DNA of 64,000 nt from UBA6168 sp041392505 (GCA_041392505.1 JAWKLX010000030.1:44046-108045), one strand, 5' to 3'. Positions 36,559 to 46,087 are shown, counted from the stretch's first letter. Translations and numbers: made by a program. The notes: generated by a model not told the origin, from the sequence alone.

Positions 36559-37818
36559 ATGCTGTACGAACTGTTTAAATGGTTGGAAAACAACTACCAA
36601 TTCCCCGGGGCGAGCCTCTGGCAATACATCTCTTTCCGGGCTGGTGTTGGGATGGTTTTCTCGCTGATTATCAGCATGTTGTTTGGCGGAAGAGCCATTC
36701 GGTTTTTGAGAAACCTACAGATCGGAGAGGACATAAGAGACCTCGGTTTGGAAGGGCAGATGCAGAAAAAAGGCACGCCGACAATGGGCGGCGTCATCAT
36801 CATCATGGGCATCGTGATCCCCGTTTTGCTGGTGGCCGACCTGTCAAATATTTACATCCTCGTGATGCTCCTGGTAACGACCTGGATGGCCATCATAGGA
36901 TTCACGGATGACTACATCAAGGTTTTTAAAAAAGACAAAAAAGGACTGAGCAGCAAGGCCAAAATCGTTGGCCAAGTAGGGTGCGGGTTAATCGTTGCTC
37001 TTGCGATGATGTCTTCAGACGAAGTGGTGGTGCGGATGGAAAAAGAAAAGGCATTTGAAGAATTGAAATATGAAGCGGTTGGGCCCTCCTATTTTATCGA
37101 GGACGCAAAGGGCGACACGGTAGAAATGGTCAACACCAAAGCTTATGTAACCAATTTGCCTTTTTTTAAAAACAACCTGATTGATTATGCAAAATGGTTG
37201 CCTTTCGAAAGAGAAACGGCAATAAAATATATCTGGATAATTTTTGTGCCATTGGTCATTATCATTATCACAGCTGTCAGCAACGGCGCTAATTTGACTG
37301 ACGGTTTGGATGGGTTGGCAACGGGCGTCAGTGGGGTAGTGGGCGTCACCTTGGCCATTTTTGCCTACGTATCGAGTAACGTGATTTTTGCCAATTACCT
37401 CGGCGTTTTGTATTTGCCCGGTACGCAAGAGCTGGTAATTTTTACCTTGTGTTTCATTGGTGCCTGCATCGGTTTTCTTTGGTACAATGCATATCCGGCG
37501 CAGGTCTTTATGGGCGATACAGGTAGTTTGACTATCGGAGGCATCATCGCAGTTTTGGCGATCATGCTAAGAAAAGAATGGTTGATCCCAGTTTTGTGCG
37601 GTGTGTTTTTGGCAGAAAATCTTTCGGTGATGTTGCAAGTCTCTTATTTCAAATACACTAAAAAGAAATACGGAGAAGGTCGACGGATATTTTTAATGTC
37701 TCCACTGCACCATCATTATCAGAAAAAAGGGATGCCGGAAATGAAGATTGTTACGAGGTTTTGGATCGTGAGTATTCTCTTGGCAGTGGTGACAATTTTG
37801 ACTTTGAAAATTCGATAA
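36559..37818 (+). CDS. mraY: Phospho-MurNAc-pentapeptide translocase
   Basis: A 419-residue membrane enzyme from the ATG at 36559 (MLYELFKWLENN is the usual start; the frame is open upstream, where a Phe/Ile-rich run of hydrophobic codons has no homology). It makes lipid I on the inner face of the membrane. Motifs: TPTMGG (about residues 75-80), the FTDDYIKV loop (about 115-122), NLTDGLDGLATG (about 235-246), FMGDTGSL (about 317-324) and SPLHHHYQ (about 374-381). It has around ten transmembrane helices. A roughly 100-residue extramembrane insertion between about 155 and 205 is typical for Bacteroidota MraY. Confidence 0.96.
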   Translation: MLYELFKWLENNYQFPGASLWQYISFRAGVGMVFSLIISMLFGGRAIRFLRNLQIGEDIRDLGLEGQMQKKGTPTMGGVIIIMGIVIPVLLVADLSNIYILVMLLVTTWMAIIGFTDDYIKVFKKDKKGLSSKAKIVGQVGCGLIVALAMMSSDEVVVRMEKEKAFEELKYEAVGPSYFIEDAKGDTVEMVNTKAYVTNLPFFKNNLIDYAKWLPFERETAIKYIWIIFVPLVIIIITAVSNGANLTDGLDGLATGVSGVVGVTLAIFAYVSSNVIFANYLGVLYLPGTQELVIFTLCFIGACIGFLWYNAYPAQVFMGDTGSLTIGGIIAVLAIMLRKEWLIPVLCGVFLAENLSVMLQVSYFKYTKKKYGEGRRIFLMSPLHHHYQKKGMPEMKIVTRFWIVSILLAVVTILTLKIR

Positions 37819-37822
37819 TTAA

Positions 37823-38233
37823 ATGAAAATAGCTGTCATTCTTTTTCTTGCTTTTACCATTATTTCATGTAATGAAAAAAAAGAAAGCACCGAAAAAAAT
37901 AAAATCGAAAGCTTAATTGAAAATGCGGAAAAGCAATTAAATGCAGAAAGTTCTACAATGGTAGAACGGGATGAAAATGTAAAAGAGCAAGGTTTTAAAA
38001 AAGTTTTAAACATTGATTTTATTGGCTGTAAAAGCATTGATTTAATGGACAGATCATTAAAAGAAATGACAAAACTTTTAGCGCTGGAATTAAAAAATAA
38101 TATGCCGGGTTCTGAGAAGATTGATATGTACAAAATAAGATTGCTAAAAGACCCGAATGATACAACCCCGAGTAAATCCGGATTTAATGTACAGGAAAAA
38201 GGATTTACATATTATCGGGAAGATTTGAATTAA
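37823..38233 (+). CDS. Small predicted lipoprotein inserted in the dcw cluster
   Basis: A 136-residue protein, starting 4 bases after the mraY stop and so part of the same transcript. A lipoprotein signal (IAVILFLAFTIISC, Cys at about residue 16) is followed by a Lys/Glu-rich stretch and a helical, charged remainder with no family I recognise. It is markedly more AT-rich than murE and rsmH. The standard cluster passes directly from mraY to murD, so this gene is an insertion. Its role is unknown; an envelope function is suggested only by location and lipobox. Confidence 0.7.
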   Translation: MKIAVILFLAFTIISCNEKKESTEKNKIESLIENAEKQLNAESSTMVERDENVKEQGFKKVLNIDFIGCKSIDLMDRSLKEMTKLLALELKNNMPGSEKIDMYKIRLLKDPNDTTPSKSGFNVQEKGFTYYREDLN

Positions 38234-38324
38234 CGCCTATTTTTTTTATTTAAAACTCAAAACGCTCTAACTCAAAATTTTTAGAAACAGTCTATGAGAA
38301 CATTAAAACAAAGACGAACAAACC

Positions 38325-39644
38325 ATGAAAGTAACAGTATTGGGGGCAGGCGAAAGTGGCGTTGGTGCCGCATTGTTAGCCCAACATTTAGGCTATGAAG
38401 TTTTTGTCTCCGATACTGGCCTTATCAAGGACAACTTCAAGAGAGAACTTGCAGATAAAGGCATTCCAAACGAGGAAAGCAAACATACATGGACAAACAT
38501 CTGCGATTCGGATTTAATCATTAAAAGTCCGGGCATTCCTGATGCAACCCCCCTTATCCTCAAACTGATTGCTCAGGGAATTCCGGTCATATCCGAAATC
38601 GAATTTGCGTGCCGCCACACTACGGCACCAATCATTGGCATTACGGGGAGTAACGGGAAAACTACTACGACCAGGTTGACTTACCACCTGCTCAAAACTG
38701 CTGGCCTTAACGTCGGAATCGGCGGTAACATCGGTTACAGTTTTGCCCGGAACATTACAGAGAACAAGTACGATTACCACGTGCTGGAACTGAGCAGTTT
38801 CCAGTTGGATGGCATTACGTCCTTACGGCCAAAAGTTGCCATTTTACTCAACATTACGCCTGACCATTTGGATAGGTATGAGTACAAAATGGAGAATTAC
38901 GTCCGGTCGAAATTTAGGATTGCCATGAACCAACAGGAAGATGATTTGCTCATTCTCAATGCAGATGACATTGAGATTTCCAGACACTCCAAGTTTCTAA
39001 AACTTGGAGTGTCTAATAACCAGCCACGTATGATAAAGGTCTCTAACCACTTTGAGAACACCCATTCTCTCAAAGTCGGCGACTCCATATTTGACATGCA
39101 AAAGTGCGTGTTGAAAGGGCCACACAACTTTTTTAATGCGGCTTGCGCCATTCATGCTGCCAAGTTTTTTGACATAAAAGATGAGGCGATTCAAGAGGGT
39201 TTGAACACATTTGTCAATGACCCGCACCGCCTCGAAATGGTGGCTACGTTCAATGGTGTTGATTACATCAACGACAGCAAAGCCACCAACGTAGACAGTG
39301 TGTATCAGGCACTGCGAGCCATGGAAAAACCAATAGTTTGGGTGGCAGGTGGCACTGATAAAGGCAACGATTATTCGCCATTAAAAAAGTTGGTAGAGGA
39401 AAAAGTGAAAGCACTTATCTGCCTCGGAAAAGACAACCAAAAATTGTTGGAGAATTTTTCTCCCATTTTGAAAAATATAGAAGAAACCAAAAGCGCAAAA
39501 GAAGCTGTGAAACGAGCGAGCATATATGCAGAAAATGGGGATGTCGTTTTGCTGAGTCCGGCGTGTGCCAGTTTCGATTTATTTAAAAATTATATGGACA
39601 GGGGCGATCAATTTAAAGCCGCTGTTTTAGAAATGAAAAATTAA
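38325..39644 (+). CDS. murD: UDP-MurNAc-L-alanine:D-glutamate ligase
   Basis: A 439-residue Mur ligase. An N-terminal Rossmann-like UDP-binding part (VLGAGESGVGAALLA, about residues 4-18) is followed by the ATP P-loop GITGSNGKTTTT (about 104-115), the LELSSFQLD segment (about 154-162), NITPDHLDRY (about 176-185) and YINDSKATNVDSV (about 309-321). It adds D-Glu to UDP-MurNAc-Ala in the cytosol. It is separated from ftsW by a 65-base spacer containing an inverted repeat. Confidence 0.96.
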   Translation: MKVTVLGAGESGVGAALLAQHLGYEVFVSDTGLIKDNFKRELADKGIPNEESKHTWTNICDSDLIIKSPGIPDATPLILKLIAQGIPVISEIEFACRHTTAPIIGITGSNGKTTTTRLTYHLLKTAGLNVGIGGNIGYSFARNITENKYDYHVLELSSFQLDGITSLRPKVAILLNITPDHLDRYEYKMENYVRSKFRIAMNQQEDDLLILNADDIEISRHSKFLKLGVSNNQPRMIKVSNHFENTHSLKVGDSIFDMQKCVLKGPHNFFNAACAIHAAKFFDIKDEAIQEGLNTFVNDPHRLEMVATFNGVDYINDSKATNVDSVYQALRAMEKPIVWVAGGTDKGNDYSPLKKLVEEKVKALICLGKDNQKLLENFSPILKNIEETKSAKEAVKRASIYAENGDVVLLSPACASFDLFKNYMDRGDQFKAAVLEMKN

Positions 39645-39645
39645 C

Positions 39646-39702
39646 AATGCAGAATGCAGAATGACTTAAAAATTCAGCATTTTTCACTCTGCATTCAGCA
39701 TT
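39646..39702. repeat. Intercistronic inverted repeat murD/ftsW
   Basis: The arm at 39646-39664 (AATGCAGAATGCAGAATGA) pairs with 39684-39702 at 17 of 19 positions. Each arm is itself built of a tandem AATGCAG word. It sits between the murD stop and the ftsW start and has no T-run. Confidence 0.8.
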
Positions 39703-39709
39703 AATTAAA

Positions 39710-41221
39710 GTGAATATAGGAGCTAAAATATACGCAGAATTACAAGGTGACCGGGTCATTTGGATGATACTGGCAGTGCTTTCTATGTTCAGTATTTTAG
39801 CGGTATATAGTAGCACTGGCACATTAGCTTGGAAATTAAGTGGCGGCAATACGACAGCCTATTTAATTAAGCATTTATTTATTTTAGGATTTGGTTTGTT
39901 CTTGGCCTATCTCGCTTATTTAACGCCTTATGTCCGGTTTAAAATGTTGTCTCCATATTTATGGGCAGTCGCATTTTTATTGCTTGGCTACACCTTATTA
40001 TTTGGAGTTGAAATAAATGATGCCCGTCGTTGGATCAGGATTCCATTTATTAATTTGACTTTCCAAACTTCTGATTTTGGAAAATTAGCTCTAATACTTT
40101 TGGTCGCCAGGGAAATGACCCGGCATAGGGATTATATCAAGGATTTTAATAAAGCTTTTGTGCCGATCATTGTGCCGATCATCATGATATGTGGTTTAAT
40201 TGCGCCAGCAGATTTATCAACGGCTGCCATTTTATTTGTGACCTGTTTGTTGATGATGTTTGTCGGACGAGTAGACCTAAAATATATAACGCTAACCATA
40301 TTTTTAGGGGTAGTTGTTTTTGCGGGAATGATAGTTACCGCTCAATTAATACCTGAATTGGATGTGATCAGGTTAGATACTTGGGTGTCACGGATTTCAG
40401 AATTTATGGATCCAACCCAAGGCGGTGATTTTCAAATAAATCAATCAAAAATTGCCATTGCCAACGGAGAGCTATTTGGCCAAGGGCCAGGCAATAGTAT
40501 TCAAAGGAATTATTTGCCAACACCTTATGCCGATTTTATTTACGCTATCATTTGTGAGGAATATGGGATGATCGGGGCGTTTTCAATTTTGGCTTTGTAT
40601 GTCCTTTTATTTTTTAGGACGACCCGCTTGGTGACCATTTCAGAAAAATCTTTTGGTGCGATGGCTGCGGTTGGGTTGAGTTTGAATATTGTGATTCAGG
40701 CATTGGCGAATATGGCGATTGCGACCAATTTAACACCAGTTAGTGGTTTGACCTTGCCGATGGTCAGTTGGGGTGGGACTTCCGTACTTTTCACCTGCTT
40801 GTTTTTCGGTATCATCCTGAGTGTCAGTAGTAGCATAGAGCAGTCGGCAGCGAGAGGTGCGACAGCTGATGCGCCGACGAGTAGCGCTGATAAAAAAGAA
40901 GAAAATAAACAACAAAGCCAGCCGAATGCTCCTCAACAAAATACAGGACAATCAACTGGCGGTGATAACAAAAAATACGATAACCGTGGTGGCCAGAACC
41001 GGAATTATGATAACCGGAACAGGCAAGGAGGTGACAATCGGGGCGGCAACCGGGACAATTATAACCGAGATGGAGGAAATAGAGGAGGAGGCGGAGGAAA
41101 TAGGAGTGGTGGCGGAAATTATAACCGGGATAGCGGCAATCGAGGCGGCAACCGGAATTATGACAACCGAAACCGAGACGGTGGAAATTACAACCGAGAT
41201 AACCGTCCACCAAGAAATTAA
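39710..41221 (+). CDS. ftsW: Septal peptidoglycan polymerase FtsW with an Asn/Arg/Gly-rich tail
   Basis: A 503-residue SEDS-family protein, GTG start at 39710 (NIGAKIYAELQGDRVIW). Residues of about 15-370 contain ten membrane helices. FtsW/RodA features include FGVEINDARRWI (about 102-113), LPTPYADFIYAIICEEYG (about 264-281) and VSWGGTSVLFTCLFFGI (about 347-363). It polymerises lipid II at the septum with FtsI. After the last helix is a roughly 125-residue cytoplasmic tail (nt 40834-41218), low-complexity and highly basic. It repeats NYNRD, GNRGG and YDNRN words and is predicted to be disordered. Other FtsW proteins have short tails, so this RGG-like extension is unusual. Confidence 0.95.
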   Translation: MNIGAKIYAELQGDRVIWMILAVLSMFSILAVYSSTGTLAWKLSGGNTTAYLIKHLFILGFGLFLAYLAYLTPYVRFKMLSPYLWAVAFLLLGYTLLFGVEINDARRWIRIPFINLTFQTSDFGKLALILLVAREMTRHRDYIKDFNKAFVPIIVPIIMICGLIAPADLSTAAILFVTCLLMMFVGRVDLKYITLTIFLGVVVFAGMIVTAQLIPELDVIRLDTWVSRISEFMDPTQGGDFQINQSKIAIANGELFGQGPGNSIQRNYLPTPYADFIYAIICEEYGMIGAFSILALYVLLFFRTTRLVTISEKSFGAMAAVGLSLNIVIQALANMAIATNLTPVSGLTLPMVSWGGTSVLFTCLFFGIILSVSSSIEQSAARGATADAPTSSADKKEENKQQSQPNAPQQNTGQSTGGDNKKYDNRGGQNRNYDNRNRQGGDNRGGNRDNYNRDGGNRGGGGGNRSGGGNYNRDSGNRGGNRNYDNRNRDGGNYNRDNRPPRN

Positions 41222-41264
41222 TTAATAAATCAGAATGTCATGCAGCCCATGAAATCCTGAAACT

Positions 41265-42362
41265 ATGAAAATAATTATTTCTGGAGGTGGCACAGGCGGA
41301 CATGTTTATCCTGCCATTGCCATCGCCGATGCGATTAAAAAAATAAAGCCTGAAGCCGACATATTATTTGTCGGGGCAGAAGGCAAACTGGAAATGGAAA
41401 AAGTTCCAAAAGCTGGTTACCCAATAAAGGGATTGAACATAACTGGCTTCCAGCGAAAATTGACATTTAAGAATTTGCTTTTTCCTTTTAAATTATTTAC
41501 CAGCTTAATAAAGGCAAATAATATCCTCCGAAAATTCAAACCGGATGTGGCCATTGGGGTTGGGGGATTTGCGAGCGGGCCTTTATTAAAAATGGCTGAA
41601 AGGAAAAATATCCCGACTGTTTTGCAAGAACAAAATTCTTATCCGGGCGTGACAAATAAATTATTGGCAAAAAATGCCCAAAAAATTTGTGTCGCTTATG
41701 ATGGGATGGGGCGCTATTTTTCTAAGGAAAAAATTGTCGTAACGGGAAACCCGATTCGTGCCGATTTTTTTCAAAATTTAGAAAGTAAAATAGAAGAAGC
41801 ATATAGCCATTTTGGTTTTGATAAAAATAAAAAAACGGTTTTCATTTTCGGTGGAAGCCTCGGTGCAAAAACCATAAATCAAGCGATGGAAGCCAATGCC
41901 GAAAAATTACGGAAAAATCAGCAAATACAGGTGCTTTGGCAAATTGGAAAATTGTATGTTGAGGATTTTGGAAAATGTGAAACGGCCAATTTGCCAAATG
42001 TAAAAACCGAAGTATTTATTGATCGGATGGATTTAGCATACGCAATGGCAGATATCGTAATTGGAAGAGCAGGTGCATTGACAATTTCTGAATTATGCCT
42101 TGTGGGAAAACCTGCTATTTTAATTCCTTCGCCAAACGTGGCAGAAGATCATCAGACAAAAAATGCAATGGCATTAATCGAAAAAAATGCAGCAGTCTTG
42201 GTACACGATAAAAATGCCAAAGAAGAAATGATTTCGACGGCCATTGATTTATTAAATGATGAAAATAAAAAAATGGAATTGGCGAAAAATATAAAAAAAT
42301 TGGCGAAGCCAAATGCATCGGTAGAAATTGCAAATGTGATTTTGGATTTAATTGAAAAATGA
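41265..42362 (+). CDS. murG: UDP-GlcNAc--MurNAc-pentapeptide (lipid I) GlcNAc transferase
   Basis: A 365-residue GT28 glycosyltransferase forming lipid II at the inner membrane surface. The N-terminal GGGTGGHVYPAIAIADAI motif (about residues 7-24) is diagnostic, followed by VGVGGFASGP (about 97-106) and QEQNSYPGVTNKLLA (about 121-135). The C-domain has FGGSLGAKTIN (about 194-204) and the UDP-GlcNAc site GRAGALTISELCLVGKPAILIP (in parts, about 268-289). It is AT-rich compared with murE. Start ATG at 41265. Confidence 0.96.
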   Translation: MKIIISGGGTGGHVYPAIAIADAIKKIKPEADILFVGAEGKLEMEKVPKAGYPIKGLNITGFQRKLTFKNLLFPFKLFTSLIKANNILRKFKPDVAIGVGGFASGPLLKMAERKNIPTVLQEQNSYPGVTNKLLAKNAQKICVAYDGMGRYFSKEKIVVTGNPIRADFFQNLESKIEEAYSHFGFDKNKKTVFIFGGSLGAKTINQAMEANAEKLRKNQQIQVLWQIGKLYVEDFGKCETANLPNVKTEVFIDRMDLAYAMADIVIGRAGALTISELCLVGKPAILIPSPNVAEDHQTKNAMALIEKNAAVLVHDKNAKEEMISTAIDLLNDENKKMELAKNIKKLAKPNASVEIANVILDLIEK

Positions 42363-42379
42363 GGATTGAAAGACCTGTA

Positions 42380-42406
42380 AGATTTTTAAGATCTAACAGG
42401 TCTAAA
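42380..42406. repeat. Intercistronic inverted repeat murG/murC
   Basis: AGACCTGT and ACAGGTCT flank an AGAT/ATCT inner pair in the 52-base gap between murG and murC. Boundaries approximate; the stem is 8 bp plus inner pairs. Confidence 0.55.
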
Positions 42407-42414
42407 AACCAGCA

Positions 42415-43836
42415 ATGAATTTTAGCGAATTAAATAAAATATATTTCCTCGGAATCGGGGGCATTGGCATGAGTGCCATAGCCCGCTATTTTAAAAGCCG
42501 GGGAATGGAAATTTTTGGCTACGATAAAACTGAAACAACCCTGACCAAAAAGTTGGTCGAAGAAGGGATGACAATACATTACGAAGAAGACCTGTCGCAA
42601 ATTCCCGACGGCGTTGACCTCGTCGTGTGGACACCTGCTGTGCCAAAGGATCACAAGGAATTGGTCTATTTTCAAAGCGCCAATATTCCTGTGAAAAAAA
42701 GGGCCGAAGTATTGGGCATCATCAGCCGCAATAACAAGACGGTCGCTATCGCAGGCACGCATGGGAAAACAACTACGTCCTCGCTCGTCACGCATTTATT
42801 GCGGACGGGCGGGATCGATTGTACGGCCTTTTTAGGTGGCATCGCACGGAACTACGAGTCCAACTATGTCGAAGGGAAAAGTGATTGGGTTGTCGTTGAA
42901 GCAGACGAATATGATCGGAGTTTTCTTCACCTCTCGCCTAATGTGGCGGCCATCATGTCCATGGACCCAGACCACTTGGACATCTATGGCGACTTGGAGA
43001 AAATGCACGAATCGGGGTTCAAAGCGTTTGTGCAAAAAGTTGATATTAAAGGAAGCATTTATGTGAAGAACACTTTGGCACAATTCTTTGAAAATCAAAA
43101 AGTTGAAACATTCGGCGTAAATGAAGGAATGTACCGGGCGGAGAACGTCCGGGTCGAGGATGGATGGTTCGTATTTGACTTCGTAGCTCCGGTTGCTGGC
43201 ATTAGTTGGGAGGCTTTTCCCGCTGGAAACGGTGGGAGTGTCGGCAATCGGAGCCACGGAGAAATACGATGGAAGGACATCAAAACTGCCATGCCAGGCA
43301 GGCATAATGTCGAAAACGCCGTTGCTGCAACAGCCATCGCCCTACAACTTGGTGTCTCAGAAAACGCCATCCGCACTGCCCTACAAACATTTAAAGGCAT
43401 CAAACGCCGCTTCGAATTCATTCACCGCAACGACAAGACTATCTTCATTGACGACTACGCACATCACCCGACTGAAATAAACGCAGCGGTCAGTGCAGCC
43501 CGTGAATTGTATCCCGACAAAAAGTTGTCTGGTATTTTTCAGCCCCATTTGTATTCCCGAACGAGGGATTTTCAGGAGGGTTTTGCTGAAGCTTTGGACA
43601 AATTGGATGAAATTTTCCTTTTGGACATTTATCCGGCGAGGGAATTACCCATTTCAGGAGTAACATCTGATATCATTTTTGAAAAAATAAAAAATCCCAA
43701 CAAGCATAAAGTAACCCTGAATAATGTGGTAGATTTTTTAAAAAATAAAAAAATAGAGGTTTTAATGACGATTGGAGCTGGGAATATCGACACCGTGGTG
43801 GAGCCAATTAAAAACCTTTTAAAAGAAATAAATTAA
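42415..43836 (+). CDS. murC: UDP-MurNAc--L-alanine ligase
   Basis: A 473-residue Mur ligase adding the first amino acid to UDP-MurNAc. N-terminal FLGIGGIGMSAIARYF (about residues 11-26), ATP P-loop AGTHGKTTTSS (about 113-123), VVVEADEYDRSFLHL (about 158-172), SMDPDHLDIYG (about 182-192) and FIDDYAHHPTEI (about 345-356) are all family hallmarks. ATG at 42415. Confidence 0.97.
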   Translation: MNFSELNKIYFLGIGGIGMSAIARYFKSRGMEIFGYDKTETTLTKKLVEEGMTIHYEEDLSQIPDGVDLVVWTPAVPKDHKELVYFQSANIPVKKRAEVLGIISRNNKTVAIAGTHGKTTTSSLVTHLLRTGGIDCTAFLGGIARNYESNYVEGKSDWVVVEADEYDRSFLHLSPNVAAIMSMDPDHLDIYGDLEKMHESGFKAFVQKVDIKGSIYVKNTLAQFFENQKVETFGVNEGMYRAENVRVEDGWFVFDFVAPVAGISWEAFPAGNGGSVGNRSHGEIRWKDIKTAMPGRHNVENAVAATAIALQLGVSENAIRTALQTFKGIKRRFEFIHRNDKTIFIDDYAHHPTEINAAVSAARELYPDKKLSGIFQPHLYSRTRDFQEGFAEALDKLDEIFLLDIYPARELPISGVTSDIIFEKIKNPNKHKVTLNNVVDFLKNKKIEVLMTIGAGNIDTVVEPIKNLLKEIN

Positions 43837-43847
43837 CAAGAGATAAA

Positions 43848-44630
43848 GTGCAGATCACGCAACAAACATATCAATCTTTCAAGCGCATGGGCTTCGTCGG
43901 TGGGGCAGTTCTTCTGATCCTGCTCATCACGGCAGCAGCTTCCAGGAAAAAGGAATTGCCGATTCAGGCGACGGTAGTAGTAGTGAAACCATTGGCGAGT
44001 GGTGATTGGTTGATTGACAGTGCGGATGTAATCAAGATAATTGAGCGCAGTTTTGGGATGCCCCTGAATGAGCAGGCTGCTGGACTGATCGATGAAGAAA
44101 GGGTTGAGCGGATTTTGGAAGAAGATTCTTTTGTCAAAAACGCTGAGGTGATGATTACGGCAAATAGCCACGTAAAAATCAAAGTGGAACAAAGGGAGCC
44201 GATCCTCCGCATCTTCGATAACCTGGGGGCCACTTATTATGTGGACGAATTTGGGTTCAAGATTGAAACCTCCCCGCATTTTACTGCGAGGACGCTGGTT
44301 GCAACGGGCGACATCCAGCCATATACGCCAGAATTCATGGAGCGGGGCAATCACGAGTTTAAGGATTTGTTTGAGTTGGCGAAGGTGATAGTTGCTGATA
44401 AATTTTGGCAGGCGCTGATCGAGCAGATTTATGTAAACAAAAGGGGTGAGTTTGTGCTCATCCCAAAAGTAGGTGACCAAACCATCATCTTTGGAAAGTA
44501 CAAAGATGTGGAAGATAAATTTTTCCGCCTGAAAACTTTTTACGAAGAAGCCATGAACCGGGAGGGATGGAAGAAATACCATTCTATCGATTTGCGGTAC
44601 AAGGGCCAGGTGGTGTGTGAAAAAAATTAG
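43848..44630 (+). CDS. ftsQ: Cell division protein FtsQ
   Basis: A 260-residue bitopic divisome protein, GTG start at 43848, 11 bases after murC. A short cytoplasmic N-terminus is followed by a membrane helix at about residues 17-31 (GGAVLLILLITAAAS). The periplasmic POTRA-like domain is at about 38-110 (with the VKNAEVMITANSHVKIKVEQREPI beta hairpin in its second half). Then comes a FtsQ beta domain with TYYVDEFGFKI (about 128-138). It links FtsLB and FtsA. Position between murC and ftsA is standard. Confidence 0.93.
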   Translation: MQITQQTYQSFKRMGFVGGAVLLILLITAAASRKKELPIQATVVVVKPLASGDWLIDSADVIKIIERSFGMPLNEQAAGLIDEERVERILEEDSFVKNAEVMITANSHVKIKVEQREPILRIFDNLGATYYVDEFGFKIETSPHFTARTLVATGDIQPYTPEFMERGNHEFKDLFELAKVIVADKFWQALIEQIYVNKRGEFVLIPKVGDQTIIFGKYKDVEDKFFRLKTFYEEAMNREGWKKYHSIDLRYKGQVVCEKN

Positions 44631-44709
44631 ATAGTTGGATGGTTAAATGGTTGGAAGGTTTGATGTTTTTTAAACAGCCATCCCATCCTCTAACCATCCA
44701 ACCATCTAA
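44627..44709. repeat. Intercistronic inverted repeat ftsQ/ftsA
   Basis: The arm at 44627-44647 (from TTAGATAGTTGGATGG) overlaps the ftsQ stop and pairs with 44689-44709 (ending CCAACCATCTAA) at 19 or more of 21 positions, around a 40-base loop with further ATGG/CCAT words. No T-run. Confidence 0.8.
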
Positions 44710-44737
44710 CATATTGAGATAATTAACCTTTTTAATC

Positions 44738-46087
44738 ATGAATTTACCAAACAACCCTCAACAGCAGGATCTGGTAGTTGCACTGGACATCGGGACAACT
44801 AAAGTATGCGCTATTGCTGGCCGGAAAGACGAACATGGCCGCTTGGAAATATTGGGCGTCGGAAAGGTGGACAGCGAAGGCGTTATGCGTGGTGTGGTTT
44901 CGAATATCGAAAAAACAGTGCGGGCTATTTCAGATGCCATTGCCATCGCCGAAAGAGCTGCTGGAAAACAATTCCGCATTGCTCATGTCGGGATCGCTGG
45001 TCAACACATCAAAAGCCTACAACACCGGGGCATGCTGACCCGTGACAGCCTTCACACCGAAATCAGCCAGACCGACATTGACCGTTTGGTGAAGGACATG
45101 TATAAACTTGTCTTGCCTCCGGGCGACAAAATCATCCATGTTTTACCGCAGGAATACACGGTTGATGACGAGCAAGGTATCGTCGATCCGATTGGTATGT
45201 CAGGTGTACGATTGGAGGCTAATTTCCACATCATCACAGGACAGATTACTGCTACGCAAAACATCATTAAATGCGTGCAACGTGCTGATCTTCAAGTGGC
45301 TAACCTTACCCTTGAGCCGATCGCAAGTGCGTCTTCTGTATTGAGTGCAGAGGAGAAAGAGGCAGGCGTTGCCTTGGTTGATATTGGTGGAGGACCAACG
45401 GACATTACCATCTTCCAAGATGGGATCATCCGCCATACTGCGGTGATTCCTTTCGGTGGAAACGTGATCACGAAAGACATCAAAGACGGATGCAATGTCA
45501 TGCACCAGCAGGCAGAAAAACTAAAAGTTAAATTTGGTTCTGCCCTGGCCAATGAGGTTTATGACAACCGGATCATTACCATTCCTGGTTTAAAAGGCAG
45601 GGATCATAAAGAGATTTCTGAAAAGAACCTCGCCCGAATCATTCAGGCAAGGGTAGAAGAAATCCTTGATTATGTGATCTGGGAAATACGCCGCAGTGGC
45701 TATGATAACAAACTTATTGCAGGCATTGTACTGACTGGTGGCGGATCACTGCTTAACCATATTGAAAAACTTACCTCCTTCTATACTGGCATGGATACTC
45801 GTATCGGTGTGCCGATCGAACACTTGGCGCATGGCTACAGTGAGCAATTGAGCAGTCCTGTTTATTCAACAGCGATCGGTTTGTTGTTAAAAGGCATCAA
45901 TGACGTGGAAGAAGGCCGGGTGGTTTACAACCACTACGTGGAAGAACAACCTAAAAGCGATCCAGAAGAAAGAGAAATGATGGAAGAGTTGGAAGAGCCA
46001 GTAGGTGTTTCTTCTAATAAATGGTTCGACTCTATTTTTCAAAAAACTAAAGAATGGTTTCAGGCCGAGCCTGACGCTGAATTTTAA
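44738..46087 (+). CDS. ftsA: Cell division protein FtsA
   Basis: A 449-residue actin-like ATPase that tethers FtsZ to the membrane. ATP-site motifs are VALDIGTTKVCAI (about residues 14-26), VDIGGGPTDITIF (about 213-225) and LTGGGSLL (about 328-335). The 1C domain (about 85-165) is present. The C-terminus has the expected amphipathic membrane-targeting helix WFDSIFQKTKEWFQ at about 427-440, after an acidic linker. Start ATG at 44738, after a C/A-rich leader. Confidence 0.97.
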   Translation: MNLPNNPQQQDLVVALDIGTTKVCAIAGRKDEHGRLEILGVGKVDSEGVMRGVVSNIEKTVRAISDAIAIAERAAGKQFRIAHVGIAGQHIKSLQHRGMLTRDSLHTEISQTDIDRLVKDMYKLVLPPGDKIIHVLPQEYTVDDEQGIVDPIGMSGVRLEANFHIITGQITATQNIIKCVQRADLQVANLTLEPIASASSVLSAEEKEAGVALVDIGGGPTDITIFQDGIIRHTAVIPFGGNVITKDIKDGCNVMHQQAEKLKVKFGSALANEVYDNRIITIPGLKGRDHKEISEKNLARIIQARVEEILDYVIWEIRRSGYDNKLIAGIVLTGGGSLLNHIEKLTSFYTGMDTRIGVPIEHLAHGYSEQLSSPVYSTAIGLLLKGINDVEEGRVVYNHYVEEQPKSDPEEREMMEELEEPVGVSSNKWFDSIFQKTKEWFQAEPDAEF

